Origin: Dactylosporangium vinaceum
Lineage (GTDB): Bacteria; Actinomycetota; Actinomycetes; Mycobacteriales; Micromonosporaceae
Assembly: GCF_019904175.1 (NCBI RefSeq)
Contig: NZ_CP061913.1
Coordinates: 1,798,001-1,862,000, forward strand
DNA length: 64,000 nt
Reading direction: 5' to 3'
Shown here piece after piece: positions 13,794 through 23,400 of the stretch; within the stretch, counting starts at the first letter, position 1, and each line of letters starts with the position of its first letter. Under the pieces are notes generated by a model. The model had not been told where the DNA came from. It made no database searches and worked only from the letters and a program-made list of their open reading frames with translations. The translations under genes were made by a program, and so were the position numbers.

Positions 13794-15287
13794 ATGAGCA
13801 CCGTGACGCAACTGTCGTACGAGGAGGCGGTGGCCGCGTTCGAGCCGGTCATCGGCCTGGAGACGCACGTCGAACTCGGCACCAACACCAAGATGTTCTG
13901 CGGCTGCCCGACCGCCTTCGGCGCCGAGCCCAACACGCAGGTCTGCCCGGTCTGCCTCGGCCTGCCCGGCGCGCTCCCGGTGGCCAACCGCGCCGCGATC
14001 GAGGCGACGATCCGCATCGGCCTGGCCCTGAACTGCTCGATCGCGCCGTGGGGCCGCTTCGCGCGCAAGAACTACTTCTACCCCGACATGCCGAAGAACT
14101 TCCAGATCAGCCAGTACGACGAGCCGCTGTGCGTGGACGGGTACCTCGATGTCGAGATCGACGGCGAGACGGTCCGCATCGGCATCGAGCGGGTGCACCT
14201 GGAGGAGGACACCGGCAAGACGCTGCACGTCGGCGGCGCGACCGGGCGTATCCACGGCGCGACCGAGTCCCTCGTTGACTACAACCGGGCCGGCATCCCG
14301 CTCGTCGAGATCGTGACCAAGCCGGTCCCGGGCACGGGCGCCCGCGCGCCGGAGATCGCCCGCGCCTACGTCACCGAACTGCGCGACGTCATCCGCACGC
14401 TCGACGTCTCCGACGTGCGCATGGAGCAGGGCTCGATGCGCTGCGACGTGAACACCTCGCTCAACCGCCCGGGCGCGGAGTGGGGCACCCGCACCGAGAC
14501 GAAGAACGTCAACTCCCTGCGCTCCGTCGAGCGCGCGGTCCGCTCCGAGATCATCCGGCAGGCCGGCGTCCTCACCGACGGCGGGAAGATCATCCAGGAG
14601 ACCCGGCACTTCCACGAGGAGACCGGCGACACCAGGTCCGGGCGCAGCAAGGAGACGGCGACCGACTATCGGTACTTCCCGGAGCCCGACCTCGTCCCGC
14701 TCGCCCCGGCCGCCGAGTGGATCGCCGAACTCAAGGCCGCCCTGCCCGAGCTGCCCCGGGTCCGCCGGGCGCGGCTGCAGTCCGAGTGGGGCTTCACCGA
14801 CCTCGACATGCAGTCGGTCGTCAACGCGGGCGCCGTCGAGCTCATCTCGGCCACCGTCGAGGCCGGCGCGACCGCCGCGTCCGCGCGCAAGTGGTGGCTG
14901 GGCGAGCTGGCCCGCCGCGCCAACGAGACCGAGACCGAGCTTGACGCCCTGGGCGTCACGCCGGCCGCGGTCGCGGAGCTGCAGGGCCTGGTCGACGCCG
15001 GCAAGATCAACGACAAGCTGGCCCGCGTCGTCCTCGAGGGCGTCATCGCCGGCGAGGGCACGCCGACCGAGGTCGTGGCCGCCCGGGGCCTCGAGGTCGT
15101 CTCCGACGAGGGCGCCCTGACCAAGGCCGTCGACGACGCCATCGCCGCCAACCCGGACGTCGCGGCGAAGGTCCGCGACGGCAAGGTGGCCGCCGCGGGC
15201 GCCCTGGTCGGCGCGGTCATGAAGGCCACTGGCGGCAAGGCCGACGCCAAGACGGTCCGCGAACTGATCATCGCCCGCTTGTCGTAG
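13794..15287 (+). CDS. gatB: Aspartyl/glutamyl-tRNA amidotransferase subunit B
   Basis: A 497-residue protein with the GatB hallmarks: [13 protein letters not shown], the zinc-site cysteines in FCGCP and [35 protein letters not shown]-type motifs and the C-terminal YqeY-like tail. GatB phosphorylates or activates the misacylated tRNA and accepts ammonia from GatA. The ATG at 13794 is preferred to upstream in-frame codons because conserved sequence starts shortly after. Transcription is likely ended by the strong hairpin starting 8 nt after the stop. Confidence 0.97.
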   Translation: MSTVTQLSYEEAVAAFEPVIGLETHVELGTNTKMFCGCPTAFGAEPNTQVCPVCLGLPGALPVANRAAIEATIRIGLALNCSIAPWGRFARKNYFYPDMPKNFQISQYDEPLCVDGYLDVEIDGETVRIGIERVHLEEDTGKTLHVGGATGRIHGATESLVDYNRAGIPLVEIVTKPVPGTGARAPEIARAYVTELRDVIRTLDVSDVRMEQGSMRCDVNTSLNRPGAEWGTRTETKNVNSLRSVERAVRSEIIRQAGVLTDGGKIIQETRHFHEETGDTRSGRSKETATDYRYFPEPDLVPLAPAAEWIAELKAALPELPRVRRARLQSEWGFTDLDMQSVVNAGAVELISATVEAGATAASARKWWLGELARRANETETELDALGVTPAAVAELQGLVDAGKINDKLARVVLEGVIAGEGTPTEVVAARGLEVVSDEGALTKAVDDAIAANPDVAAKVRDGKVAAAGALVGAVMKATGGKADAKTVRELIIARLS

Positions 15288-15294
15288 CGGTATC

Positions 15295-15328
15295 TGGAAG
15301 GGGCCCTTTCTCCGAAGGGCCCCTTCCA
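15295..15328 (+). terminator. Long perfect hairpin after gatB
   Basis: Fourteen-base-pair perfect stem (15295-15308 with 15315-15328, arms TGGAAGGGGCCCTT and its complement) and a six-base loop directly after gatB. There is no U-tract, as is common for actinobacterial terminators. Confidence 0.8.
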
Positions 15329-15329
15329 A

Positions 15330-15713
15330 GGCAAGGCTTCAGTGCGTGACTCGGGTCCGCGGTGGGCGCGACCGCTGCTCCCGTCAGCGCCTGCTCTGGG
15401 TCGGTCAATGCGAAGCCCACCGAGCCAGAGTGGGCGAAGCGGTCGGCGCTGGGGCGCCTCCCTGCCGGGTCCGCGATTGCGGACCTCACCCCCTACAACG
15501 CACTACCAGCACCAACGCCCTCGGGCGCGAGGACAACACGCATCGGACGGGGCGCGCGGTAGCGCGCCGCGATCGAGCGGCGGACGTCCCCAGCCTCTCG
15601 TGTCGTTGCACAGCGAGCACCGTCCCGGCGCCGGAAGATCGAGGCGGGCTTCGGCGACCGGGCGGGGGTCGCGCGGAAGCGTGCGCGTCGTGTCGCGGCC
15701 GGGCGCCGGGTGA
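15330..15713. other. Intergenic region after gatB
   Basis: No gene is supported between the gatB hairpin and the end of the convergent metallophosphoesterase gene. Several short overlapping frames exist on both strands with no recognisable product. A small hairpin lies at 15551-15568 (seven-base arms GGCGCGC/GCGCGCC, loop GGTA), which might terminate one of the converging transcripts. Confidence 0.5.
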
Positions 15714-17324
15714 TCAGCCCGTCGGGGACGGCGAGGCCGAGGGGGAGCCGGACGGGGAGCCCACGGTCGAGGGGGTCGGAGTCGGGCCGGCCTTGGTGTC
15801 GGGCTGCACCAGATGCCGCTGGAGCGCCACCTCGGTCAGGCCGGTCCCGCCCACCTGGATGTCGTCGTAGGCGGACAGGTGGCGGTTCTCATCGAAGTAC
15901 AAGATCGAAAGCGCAAGTGGCAGCGGCTTCGACTTCTCCAGGCCGCGCAGCCCGGCACCGCCGGTCGAGCCCTCGACCATGAGCAGCGTCCGTTCCTGCA
16001 GCGCCTTGACCGCGGCCGGCGACTCCGAGGTCGACGGGGCCACGACGGGCGCGAGTGCGGGGGCGGCGTTGGCCGGGTTCGGATTGAGGCGGGCGATCGA
16101 GCGCTCGTGCTTGTGCCCGGCGAGCACCAGCGGGCACAGTCCGGCCAGCTGCTGCGCCGCGACCGGGTCGTGCACCATCGCGATGTCGACCGGCTTGGCG
16201 CTGCTGCGGATCTTCGCGGCGAGCACGTTGCCCGCCTCGACGACCTCCTGGTGCTGCTGCTCATCCGTCTCGTCGGTCGACTTGTCCGGGGTGAACCGCG
16301 GGTCGCCGATGCCGGCGAAGGTGAGGCCCTCGACGGTGGCGACCGTGTCGTCGAGGACTGTGGCGTTGGGCTGGCGGGCGACCGCGGCCGCGGTGACGGC
16401 GGAGTCGTGGTTGCCGCGGACGTAGAGGTACGGCACCTTGAGGTCGCCGATGACGTTGACGTATGACGCCTCGGGCTCCGAGCCCCAGTCGTTGATGTCG
16501 CCGGTGTCGACGATGATGTCGATGTCGAACTGGTCCGCGACCGAGCGCACCACGCCCCAGGCCGCCGGGTTCAGGTGCATGTCCGAGATGTGCAGGACCT
16601 TCGTGGTGCTCGTGTCCGGCTCGTACACCGGCAGCGCCGAGATCGTCCCGTACAGCTTGCTCACGTTGAGCACCAGCTTCTGCAGCTGGTCGCGGTACTC
16701 CTCGAACCGGTCGGTGATCCGCTTCGCGTCACCGATGATGGCCGGGGCGTTGACGAGCAGGCCGCGGTACGTGGGCTCCTGGATCGCCGCCGGCTTGAAC
16801 GTCAGCAGCGTCGCCGCCCCGGTCGAGGCCAGCACGGCGATCACCACGAAGCCCGCGATCGCCGTCTCCCGCCGGGCCCGGAACACCAGCATGACCAGGA
16901 TCATCCCGCCCAGCAGCCCGAAGCCGGCCGTCTGCATCGCCAGCCGCCGCACCCCGAGGTTGAGCTGGTCGACGGCGTCGTGGCTGATCTGCTCGAGGTT
17001 GCCGGACTTCGCCGCGAACGCGCGGGTGCGCGCCTCGTCGAGCGACTCCAGCCGGATCCGCAGGTGCGCCGGCCCGTCGTGGCTGTCCAGCTCCAGCGAG
17101 CCCAGCGGCGGGATCTCCACCGACGTGTCGCCGGTGAACGAGGGCGTCAGCGACAACTGCGCGCGGAAGGGCCCGATGTCCTGCGTCGTGCTCCCGCCCA
17201 GCGAGACGCCGATGAGCATGCCGACGATCGCGACCGCGCCGACCAGCAGCCCGCGCCCGAACCGCCGCAGGCGCTGGTGCTTCTTGGGCTTCCGGCTCGG
17301 CGGATGCTTCCGCCCGGCCGCCAT
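15714..17324 (-). CDS. Membrane-anchored calcineurin-like metallophosphoesterase
   Basis: About 536 residues. A basic N-terminus and a first membrane helix (GLLVGAVAIVGMLIGVSLGG) precede an extracytoplasmic stretch, two more helices (FGLLGGMILVMLVF and IAGFVVIAVLASTGAATLL) and a metallophosphoesterase domain with HISDMHLNP, DTGDINDW, VRGNHDS, MVHDP and LAGHKHERS, all five metal-binding motifs. The C-terminal tail is Ser/Pro/Thr-rich. Substrate unknown; such proteins hydrolyse phosphoesters at the cell envelope. The ATG at 17324 is tentative; a TTG at 17390 overlapping the stop of the upstream dehydrogenase would allow coupling and add 22 residues. It lies downstream of that lipoprotein gene in an apparent two-gene operon. 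Confidence 0.85.
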   Translation of the reverse strand: MAAGRKHPPSRKPKKHQRLRRFGRGLLVGAVAIVGMLIGVSLGGSTTQDIGPFRAQLSLTPSFTGDTSVEIPPLGSLELDSHDGPAHLRIRLESLDEARTRAFAAKSGNLEQISHDAVDQLNLGVRRLAMQTAGFGLLGGMILVMLVFRARRETAIAGFVVIAVLASTGAATLLTFKPAAIQEPTYRGLLVNAPAIIGDAKRITDRFEEYRDQLQKLVLNVSKLYGTISALPVYEPDTSTTKVLHISDMHLNPAAWGVVRSVADQFDIDIIVDTGDINDWGSEPEASYVNVIGDLKVPYLYVRGNHDSAVTAAAVARQPNATVLDDTVATVEGLTFAGIGDPRFTPDKSTDETDEQQHQEVVEAGNVLAAKIRSSAKPVDIAMVHDPVAAQQLAGLCPLVLAGHKHERSIARLNPNPANAAPALAPVVAPSTSESPAAVKALQERTLLMVEGSTGGAGLRGLEKSKPLPLALSILYFDENRHLSAYDDIQVGGTGLTEVALQRHLVQPDTKAGPTPTPSTVGSPSGSPSASPSPTG

Positions 17325-17386
17325 CAGGATGGCGCGTCGCCGCGCCCGTGCGGCGGCCAGGGCGACGCGGCGCCGGAACAGCGATC

Positions 17387-18574
17387 TCAACTCTTGCCGG
17401 CCTCGCCGACGTCGCTGATCACAATGCGCAGGATCTGGTCGTCGTCCGGCTTCGGCTGCCCCTGCCCGTCCTTGTTGGACGTCGTCACCCAGAGGCTCCC
17501 GTCGGGCGCGACCGCTGCCGCGCGGAGGCGTCCGTACTCGCCCTGGAGCAGCGGCACCGGCGCGCCGAGGAGCGTTCCGGAGTCGGTGACCTGCATGACG
17601 TACAACCGCTGCCCCTTGAGACAGGAGGTCACGAGGAACCCGCTGAGATAGGCGAGGCCGGCGCAGGAGGCGTCGGCCGGCTTCCACGTCTGGATCGGGC
17701 TGGTGTACTTCGGGTCGCTGCCCTTGCCCTCCACCGCGGGCCAGCCGTAGTTCTTGCCCGCCTCGATGACGTTGAGCTCATCGGCGGTGTCGGCCCCGTA
17801 ATCAGTCGCGTACATGCGCTGGTTCTTGTCCCACGCGAAGCCCAGCACGTTGTGGTGCCCGTAGCTGTACACGGCCGTGCCGAACGGGTTGCCGGGCGCC
17901 GGCTTCCCGTCCGCCTGCACCCGCAGGATCTTCCCGCCCAGGCTGGTGAGGTCCTGCGCCGTCTCGGGCTTGTTCCCGTCGCCGGTCCCCACGTACAGGA
18001 ACCCGTCCGGCCCGAACCGGATCTGCCCGCCGTCGTGGTTAGTGGCCTTCGGGATGCCGGTCAGGATCGGCGTGGGCGGCTGCCCGAGCGTCAGCTTGGC
18101 GACGCGGTTGTCGTCCTGGGCGGTGTAGTACACGAACACCGTCTTATCCGTGTCGTACTGCGGCGAAACCGCCACCCCGAGCAGCCCTCCCTCACCGCCC
18201 GGGACCGCCGCGTCGATCTTCTGCAGCTCGGCGACGAGCATCCCGTCTGACGTGGTCTCCTTGCCGACCTTGAGCAGCCGCTTGCTGTCCCGCTCGGTCA
18301 CGAGCGCAGCACCGTCGGGCAGGAACGCGACCCCCCACGGCACCGCCAGCCCCTTGGCCAGCACGGTCACCGAGACCTCGGCCCCACCCTCGTCGCCGCC
18401 ACCCGAGCTGGACGGCGACGGATACGGCGAGAGCTTCGGGGGCGACCCGAGCTCATCGGGGGGCGGCGGCCCGAACGAGCAGGCCCCGAGACTGAACACC
18501 GCCAGGGCCGCACAGAGGCCAGCAACACTCCGGCCGGCGGTACGGCCTGCAAAACGGTACGTCCGGGCGCTCAC
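17387..18574 (-). CDS. PQQ-dependent (glucose/sorbosone-type) sugar dehydrogenase lipoprotein
   Basis: A 395-residue protein. The signal sequence ends in a lipobox LGAC, then comes a Pro/Ser-rich linker and a six-bladed propeller of the soluble glucose dehydrogenase/YliI family: [74 protein letters not shown]. These enzymes oxidise sugars with PQQ, here anchored outside the membrane. The GTG at 18574 gives a normal lipoprotein signal; the frame is open 30 codons further but only through intergenic repeat. A second family member lies at 48159-49502. Confidence 0.9.
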   Translation of the reverse strand: MSARTYRFAGRTAGRSVAGLCAALAVFSLGACSFGPPPPDELGSPPKLSPYPSPSSSGGGDEGGAEVSVTVLAKGLAVPWGVAFLPDGAALVTERDSKRLLKVGKETTSDGMLVAELQKIDAAVPGGEGGLLGVAVSPQYDTDKTVFVYYTAQDDNRVAKLTLGQPPTPILTGIPKATNHDGGQIRFGPDGFLYVGTGDGNKPETAQDLTSLGGKILRVQADGKPAPGNPFGTAVYSYGHHNVLGFAWDKNQRMYATDYGADTADELNVIEAGKNYGWPAVEGKGSDPKYTSPIQTWKPADASCAGLAYLSGFLVTSCLKGQRLYVMQVTDSGTLLGAPVPLLQGEYGRLRAAAVAPDGSLWVTTSNKDGQGQPKPDDDQILRIVISDVGEAGKS

Positions 18575-19358
18575 CCGGCCAAGCGTAGCGTTGCCGCCTG
18601 GGAGCCACCTTTTCGTACCGCACTTCCGCCCCCAACTCTCCCAAACCCCTCCAAGCCTCACCACCCGTCCGCGCCTGCACCCCGCGCGGCCGGCTCGTCA
18701 CGCGTCCGCGCGGCCGGCTCGTCACGTGTCCGCGCGTCGGTCTCGTGCCAGATCCGCGCGGCCGGCTCGTCACGCGTCCGCGCGTCGGCCTCGTGCCACA
18801 CCCGCGCGGCCGGCTGCGTGCCCGTGTCCGCGCGTTAGGCCACGTCCGCGCGTGCGTGGGTGTGGTGCCGTGTCGCGTGGCCAGCTGCGTGCTGTGTCCG
18901 TGCGTCCGTCGTGGGCTTGTGCCGCAACTGCGCGTTGTCCAGGGCCGCACCCGTGCGTCGTGCTGCGTCCGCGCGGCAGGCTGTGTCGCGTCCGCGCGGC
19001 GGGCTGTGTCGCGTCCGCGCGTCAGTGGTGGTGCTTGGCTGCGACTTGCGCGTTGCCGCAGGCGTGTCCGTGTCGGGAGGCGTCCGCGCGTCGCGTTTCG
19101 TGCCGCGTCCGCGCGTTGGCCGGGGTCCGTGCGTCCGTTCGGGAAGTCGTGCCGCACCTGTGCGTCGGGCCCGCGCCGCGTCCGCGCGTTGTGCCGCGTC
19201 TACCTGCCACTCCGCGGGGCGTGCCTTATGCCGCGTCGGCCTGCCACTCCGCGGGGCGTGCCTTGTGCCGTTGCGCCGCATCTGTCGGCCGAGCCGCGGG
19301 TCGCACGGTGGGTTTGTGTCGCGTCCGCGCGTGGGCTGCGTTGAGGTCGGGCTGGAAG
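18575..19358. repeat. Intergenic repeat field, 18650-19340, built on GCGTCCGCGCG
   Basis: The region between two minus-strand genes is a field of degenerate direct repeats. The word CGTCCGCGCG or a one-base variant recurs well over ten times at irregular 20-60 nt intervals, usually flanked by GGCCGGCTCGTCAC or TCGGCCTCGTGCC. A 28-bp direct repeat at about 19203-19230 and 19240-19267 (CTGCCACTCCGCGGGGCGTG and what follows) differs at one base. Frames on both strands read as monotonous Arg/Thr/Pro/Ala strings and are rejected as genes. Confidence 0.75.
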
Positions 19359-19931
19359 TTACTTGGTTGGCTGGGCCGTCGTTGCGGTCGTCTGGGGCTG
19401 AGGCGTGGAGTCGGCCGCGGCGGGGTTGAGGGCGGTTGAGTCCTCGGTGCTCGGCTCGGGGGCGTCGCGTTCGGCGGTGTCTTCGGAGTCCTCGACCGTG
19501 TCGGTCGGGCTCGTGGGTGGGTTGGCGGGCTCCTCGTCGAGGATTGGTGCGGCATCCGTGGGGCTGTCGGATTCCAGGTCCTGGCCACTGGCGCTGATCA
19601 GGCGGGGGAGGTCGGCCGGGCGTACTGCGTCCAGGGGCACCAGGTGGGCGTTGGCCAGGCGGGCGTGGACCCGGTTGCCGTCGGATACCAGGCCGTCGAC
19701 GGCTTCCCACAGGACTCGGCGGCTTCCGAACAGCGCGCGGACCGTGAAGCCGCGCTCGTCCACGTCTGTGCCGGCGCGCCAGGCCCAGACGGCGATGGCC
19801 AGGGGGATCAAGAGAAGAGGCAGAAACCAGACACTCTCGGCCAGTATCGGGATGCCGCCGATCACCGTGATCGCGCCCGCCACGGCAAGGGCGGCGCTGC
19901 GGCGGAACTTGACCTTGATCTGGTTGCTCAC
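19359..19931 (-). CDS. Small membrane protein with PH-like (bPH) domain
   Basis: A 190-residue protein. Two hydrophobic helices (AALAVAGAITVIGGIPIL and FLPLLLIPLAIAVWAW) are followed by a short domain (TDVDERGFTVRALFGSRRVLWEAVDGL...LPRLI) typical of bacterial PH-like domains in actinobacterial membrane proteins, then an acidic, Pro/Thr/Ala-rich tail of about 75 residues. Function unknown. The GTG at 19931 is fixed by a GGTGGGAGGATA ribosome site. It is divergent from the small ORF at 19995 across a 63-bp gap. Confidence 0.8.
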   Translation of the reverse strand: MSNQIKVKFRRSAALAVAGAITVIGGIPILAESVWFLPLLLIPLAIAVWAWRAGTDVDERGFTVRALFGSRRVLWEAVDGLVSDGNRVHARLANAHLVPLDAVRPADLPRLISASGQDLESDSPTDAAPILDEEPANPPTSPTDTVEDSEDTAERDAPEPSTEDSTALNPAAADSTPQPQTTATTAQPTK

Positions 19932-19994
19932 ACAGCTATCCTCCCACCTTTCGAGGAACTGCCTCCGAGCGCCTGGGCGGGCATACTGAGCGCC

Positions 19995-20474
19995 GTGGGG
20001 GATAAGAACGGCCGCACTTCGCCGGCGGCGGCGGCCGGGGTTACGCTCGGTGCCGTGCTTGACGAGATCGCGACTGGCCGGGGGGCTGGCCGGGCGATCG
20101 ACGAGGATATGTCCAGCTTCGTCGGCTTCCCCGGTGGTCGCCGTCTGTCGCGGGCTGAGGTGTCCGTGATCGTGCGGGGGGCCGGCTCGGGCTTCCGGCC
20201 GGCCGGGGAGTCTGTGGGTGTGGGCTCGGGCTGTGGTGACCTGGCTGGGGAGCGCACTGAGTTTCCCGTTCGTCGCTGTGCGTGGTGTGGCTCGCGGGTT
20301 GCGGGCGAATGTCGGGGGGATGGCTGTGGCGGGGGCCGCATTGGCTTTCGTTTCCCGGTTGCGGCGTGGGACGCTTGGCGATCCGCGACCGTGCGGGCTG
20401 TCGCTGCCGGTGTCGGAGACGTTCCATATGTCCGGCTTGGCGGGTACTGCCCGTGGCGGGAGGCTAGGACGTGA
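19995..20474 (+). CDS. Hypothetical protein with cysteine-rich patch, overlapping the next gene
   Basis: Candidate 159-residue ORF starting GTG at 19995 and ending in a GTGA overlap with the large gene that follows, which argues for translational coupling. It contains a cysteine cluster (CAWCGSRVAGECRGDGCGGG) resembling a zinc-binding site, but I recognise no family. Caution: from about 20218 the +1 frame also reads as a plausible hydrophobic protein (VVTWLGSALSFPFVAVRG), so either the gene is real as given, or a frameshift joins the two frames. Confidence 0.42.
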   Translation: MGDKNGRTSPAAAAGVTLGAVLDEIATGRGAGRAIDEDMSSFVGFPGGRRLSRAEVSVIVRGAGSGFRPAGESVGVGSGCGDLAGERTEFPVRRCAWCGSRVAGECRGDGCGGGRIGFRFPVAAWDAWRSATVRAVAAGVGDVPYVRLGGYCPWREART

Positions 20475-23400
20475 CCACCACATTCCGGCGGGACGCGCCC
20501 GCCTCGTGGGTCGACGGCGTCAAGCGCAGTAAGCGCGTCGCGGTGCGGCCTACGGGGCTCGTGGCCGGCGCCCTGCTGGGCGGTGCGGTGCTCGCGGGGG
20601 TCGGCGTGGCCGGCTGGGGGATCACCGAGCTCAGCATCCTCTGGGGTGTCGCGGCGCTCGTGGCGCTCGCCGGTGTCGTGGTGCTTACGCTGCGTGGCTT
20701 CCCGCTCTTCGCCATGCTGACGATCGTCGCGGGCGCTGTCGCGTGGGGTGCGGCTACGCGCGGCCGGCTGCCGGACAGCTGGTTCGACATCCTCGGTGTG
20801 CTGGGCTTCATCGGGGTCAATCTGGCATTTGTGGTACCCCTGGCCGGATCTTTTCTTTCGGCTCTTCTGCTCGATGCCCGTCGCGTGTCCCGGCTCTCGA
20901 TCGACGAGGCCGTGAGCGGGCGCCGGTGGTGGGGCAAGCCGGACGATCATCTGCCCCGCCTGAAGGAGCTCGAGGCGATTCCGAGCGCTCGCTTCTTCGC
21001 GCTGGGTGAGGGCGGGTGCACGCATCTGGTCGCGGCCGGGCGGCGGGTGGCGCTGTTCCTGCCGACGGTGTGGCCGCACGGTGAGTTCACGATGGACGCC
21101 GCGGGGCAGGTGCTGCGCGGCGGGCGGCTGTTCGTGCCGGGCTCCGAGGACGTCGACGGCCTGGCCGCCGAGGTGCACACGTGGCGTGAGCAGCTGGCGA
21201 AGGTGGGCGGGTCGGTCCGCGGATACCTGGTCGTCGCGCCCTCGCGTGGCGACGTGTCCGAGGACCTGGTCATCTCCGTCGCGCCCGGAGAGCACCTGCA
21301 CCTCGTGCACGCCCACGAGATGGTGGACGCGGCGGGGCGGTGGCTGTCGGAGGAGCCGTACCGCGTCGATCTGCACGTGATGGAGCGCCTCCTGGTGCTG
21401 GCGGCCGGGAACGAGCTGCCCGAGCCGCTGTCGCTGCCGCGCACCTTCGCCCGTGAGGCGGACGAGGCTTCGGCTGAACGGTCCACGTCACCCACTGACG
21501 CCGCGTTCGCGGCGGCTGCGTCGGCGCCGGCCGCGTCCGCGCCTTCGGGCGGGGTGGCGGCGGGAGGGCCTCCGTCGGTGCTGGGCGGTGTCGCGGCCGA
21601 TGCGGGCGGGACGACCACTGCGTGGCGGCCGGGCAGCGGGGCCATGCGGGCCAAGCTCGGCCGGCTGGCCCGTGTCGGGGCGGCGCGCGCGGACGCGCAC
21701 GAGCCGGCCGCGCAGGAGTCGGACACGCGGGAGCCGGCTGGGCGGCACGGGACCACCGAGCACGAGGCGGCGGCGGACAGGCCGGCCGCGGGGATGGCCG
21801 ACTCGGCTGGTGCTGGCTCGTCCTTCGCGGACGCCGGCGACGGCGATCGGCGCGAACCTGGTGCCGGCGATCGCGGTGACGCCGGCGGTCGCGACTCCGG
21901 GTTCGGGTCCACACTCGGGCTCGGTCGCAGTGGCGGCGCCGGTGGAGCTTTCGGCTCGGGCGAGGACGCTGACCTGGGCGGCCCGCTGTTTGATCATGAT
22001 GACGACCTCGGTGGTCGCGCGCGCCTTGATCGCATGTCCGATGATGGGGCTGCTTCGGGATCAGGTGACGGTTCTCGGTCTGCTGCTGAGAGCCGTACCG
22101 GTCGCGATGGTGACGGGCGTTCGCGCTTCGAACGTGAGTTGGACCGGATTGACCGCGACTCCGGTGCGTCCGCGCGCCGGGGTTCCGACCTTGGAGATGA
22201 GTCGTTGACGCGCCCTTCTGGCGAACGGAACGATCACGAGCAGGCCGGCGAGTCGAGTGCCTCCTGGGAGGCGCGGGCTACTCGCGAACTGGTGGGGGAC
22301 TGGGACAACGACTCCGCCAGCCGCATCGCGGCCTGGGCCGCCGAAGGTGCCACCGACCCGGAGTCCCGCTCCGGTGTCCGGCGGTCCTGGTCGCCGATGG
22401 GGGGCGAGACGCCCGGGCCGGATGACCGCTTCCAGTGGAGCAGCGAGGCCGATGACGCCTCCGCGCAGCACGAGGCGGGCGGATGGTCGGGCTCGCCCGG
22501 AAGCGCGCCGTCGCCGAACACGGAGAGCGACCGCATGGGTGCGGAGTCGTGGAACGGCTCGTCGCGGGGCGGGTCGGCACCGGCTGGTGAGTCGTGGCGG
22601 GACCGCCGCGCGGCCGAGCCGGCGGCCGAGTCCTGGACGGATCGGCGCCAGCCCGAGCCGGTGGCGGACTCGTGGTCACAGCGGCGCGCGCCCGAGCCGG
22701 TGGCCGAGTCCTGGACGGATCGGCGCCAGCCCGAGCCGGTGGCGGACTCGTGGTCACAGCGGCGCGCGCCCGAGCCGGTGGCCGAGTCCTGGACGGATCG
22801 GCGCCAGCCCGAGCCGGTCGCGGATTCGTGGTCGCAGCGGCGGACGCCGGAGCCGGTCGCGGACTCGTGGGCGGAGCAGCGGGCGCCGGAGCCGGTGAAC
22901 GGTTCGTGGACGGACCGGCGGCAGCCCGAGCCGGTGGCCGACTCCTGGTCGGACCGGCGCCAGCCGGAGCCGGTGGCCGAGTCGTGGTCGCAGCGGCGGG
23001 CGCCTGAGCCCGTGGCCGACTCCTGGCGGGATGGGCGGGCGTCCGAGCATGGGCGCGCGTCCGAGCGCGGGCGGTCGGGCGACGAGCAGCGGTCGGCCGT
23101 CGAGTGGCCGCCGCCCGCGGAGAGCGGCGCCCGAGCCGAGCGGCCCTCGGTTGAGTGGCGCTCGGCGGGGGAGCCGGGACCGGGGGTACCGCAGGCCGGG
23201 GCTTCACGGGCCTCCGCTGACTGGCGTAACGGGGCCGAGGCCGGCCCGAGTGAGCGACCCTCCGTCGAGTGGCGGGCCGGGTCCACGAGCGGGGCGGCTG
23301 AGCGGCCGTCGGTCGAGTGGCGGTCCGGGGCTTCGGCCGAGGGCTCGTCGGCCGGGCTGTCCGAGCGCGGAGCCGGCGAGAGCGACGGGCCGTCGGCCGG

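Noticed and set aside
15268..15489. 73-codon minus-strand ORF after gatB
   Set aside because: It overlaps the gatB end and the terminator hairpin, lacks a ribosome site and has no recognisable similarity.
17325..17687. N-terminal extension of the metallophosphoesterase into the upstream gene
   Set aside because: The extension overlaps the dehydrogenase gene by about 300 nt in another frame and is Arg/Ala-rich; ATG 17324 (or at most TTG 17390) is more plausible.
18453..19157. Long minus-strand ORF through the intergenic repeat field
   Set aside because: Monotonous Arg/Thr/Pro sequence created by the repeats, overlapping the lipoprotein signal region of the dehydrogenase gene.
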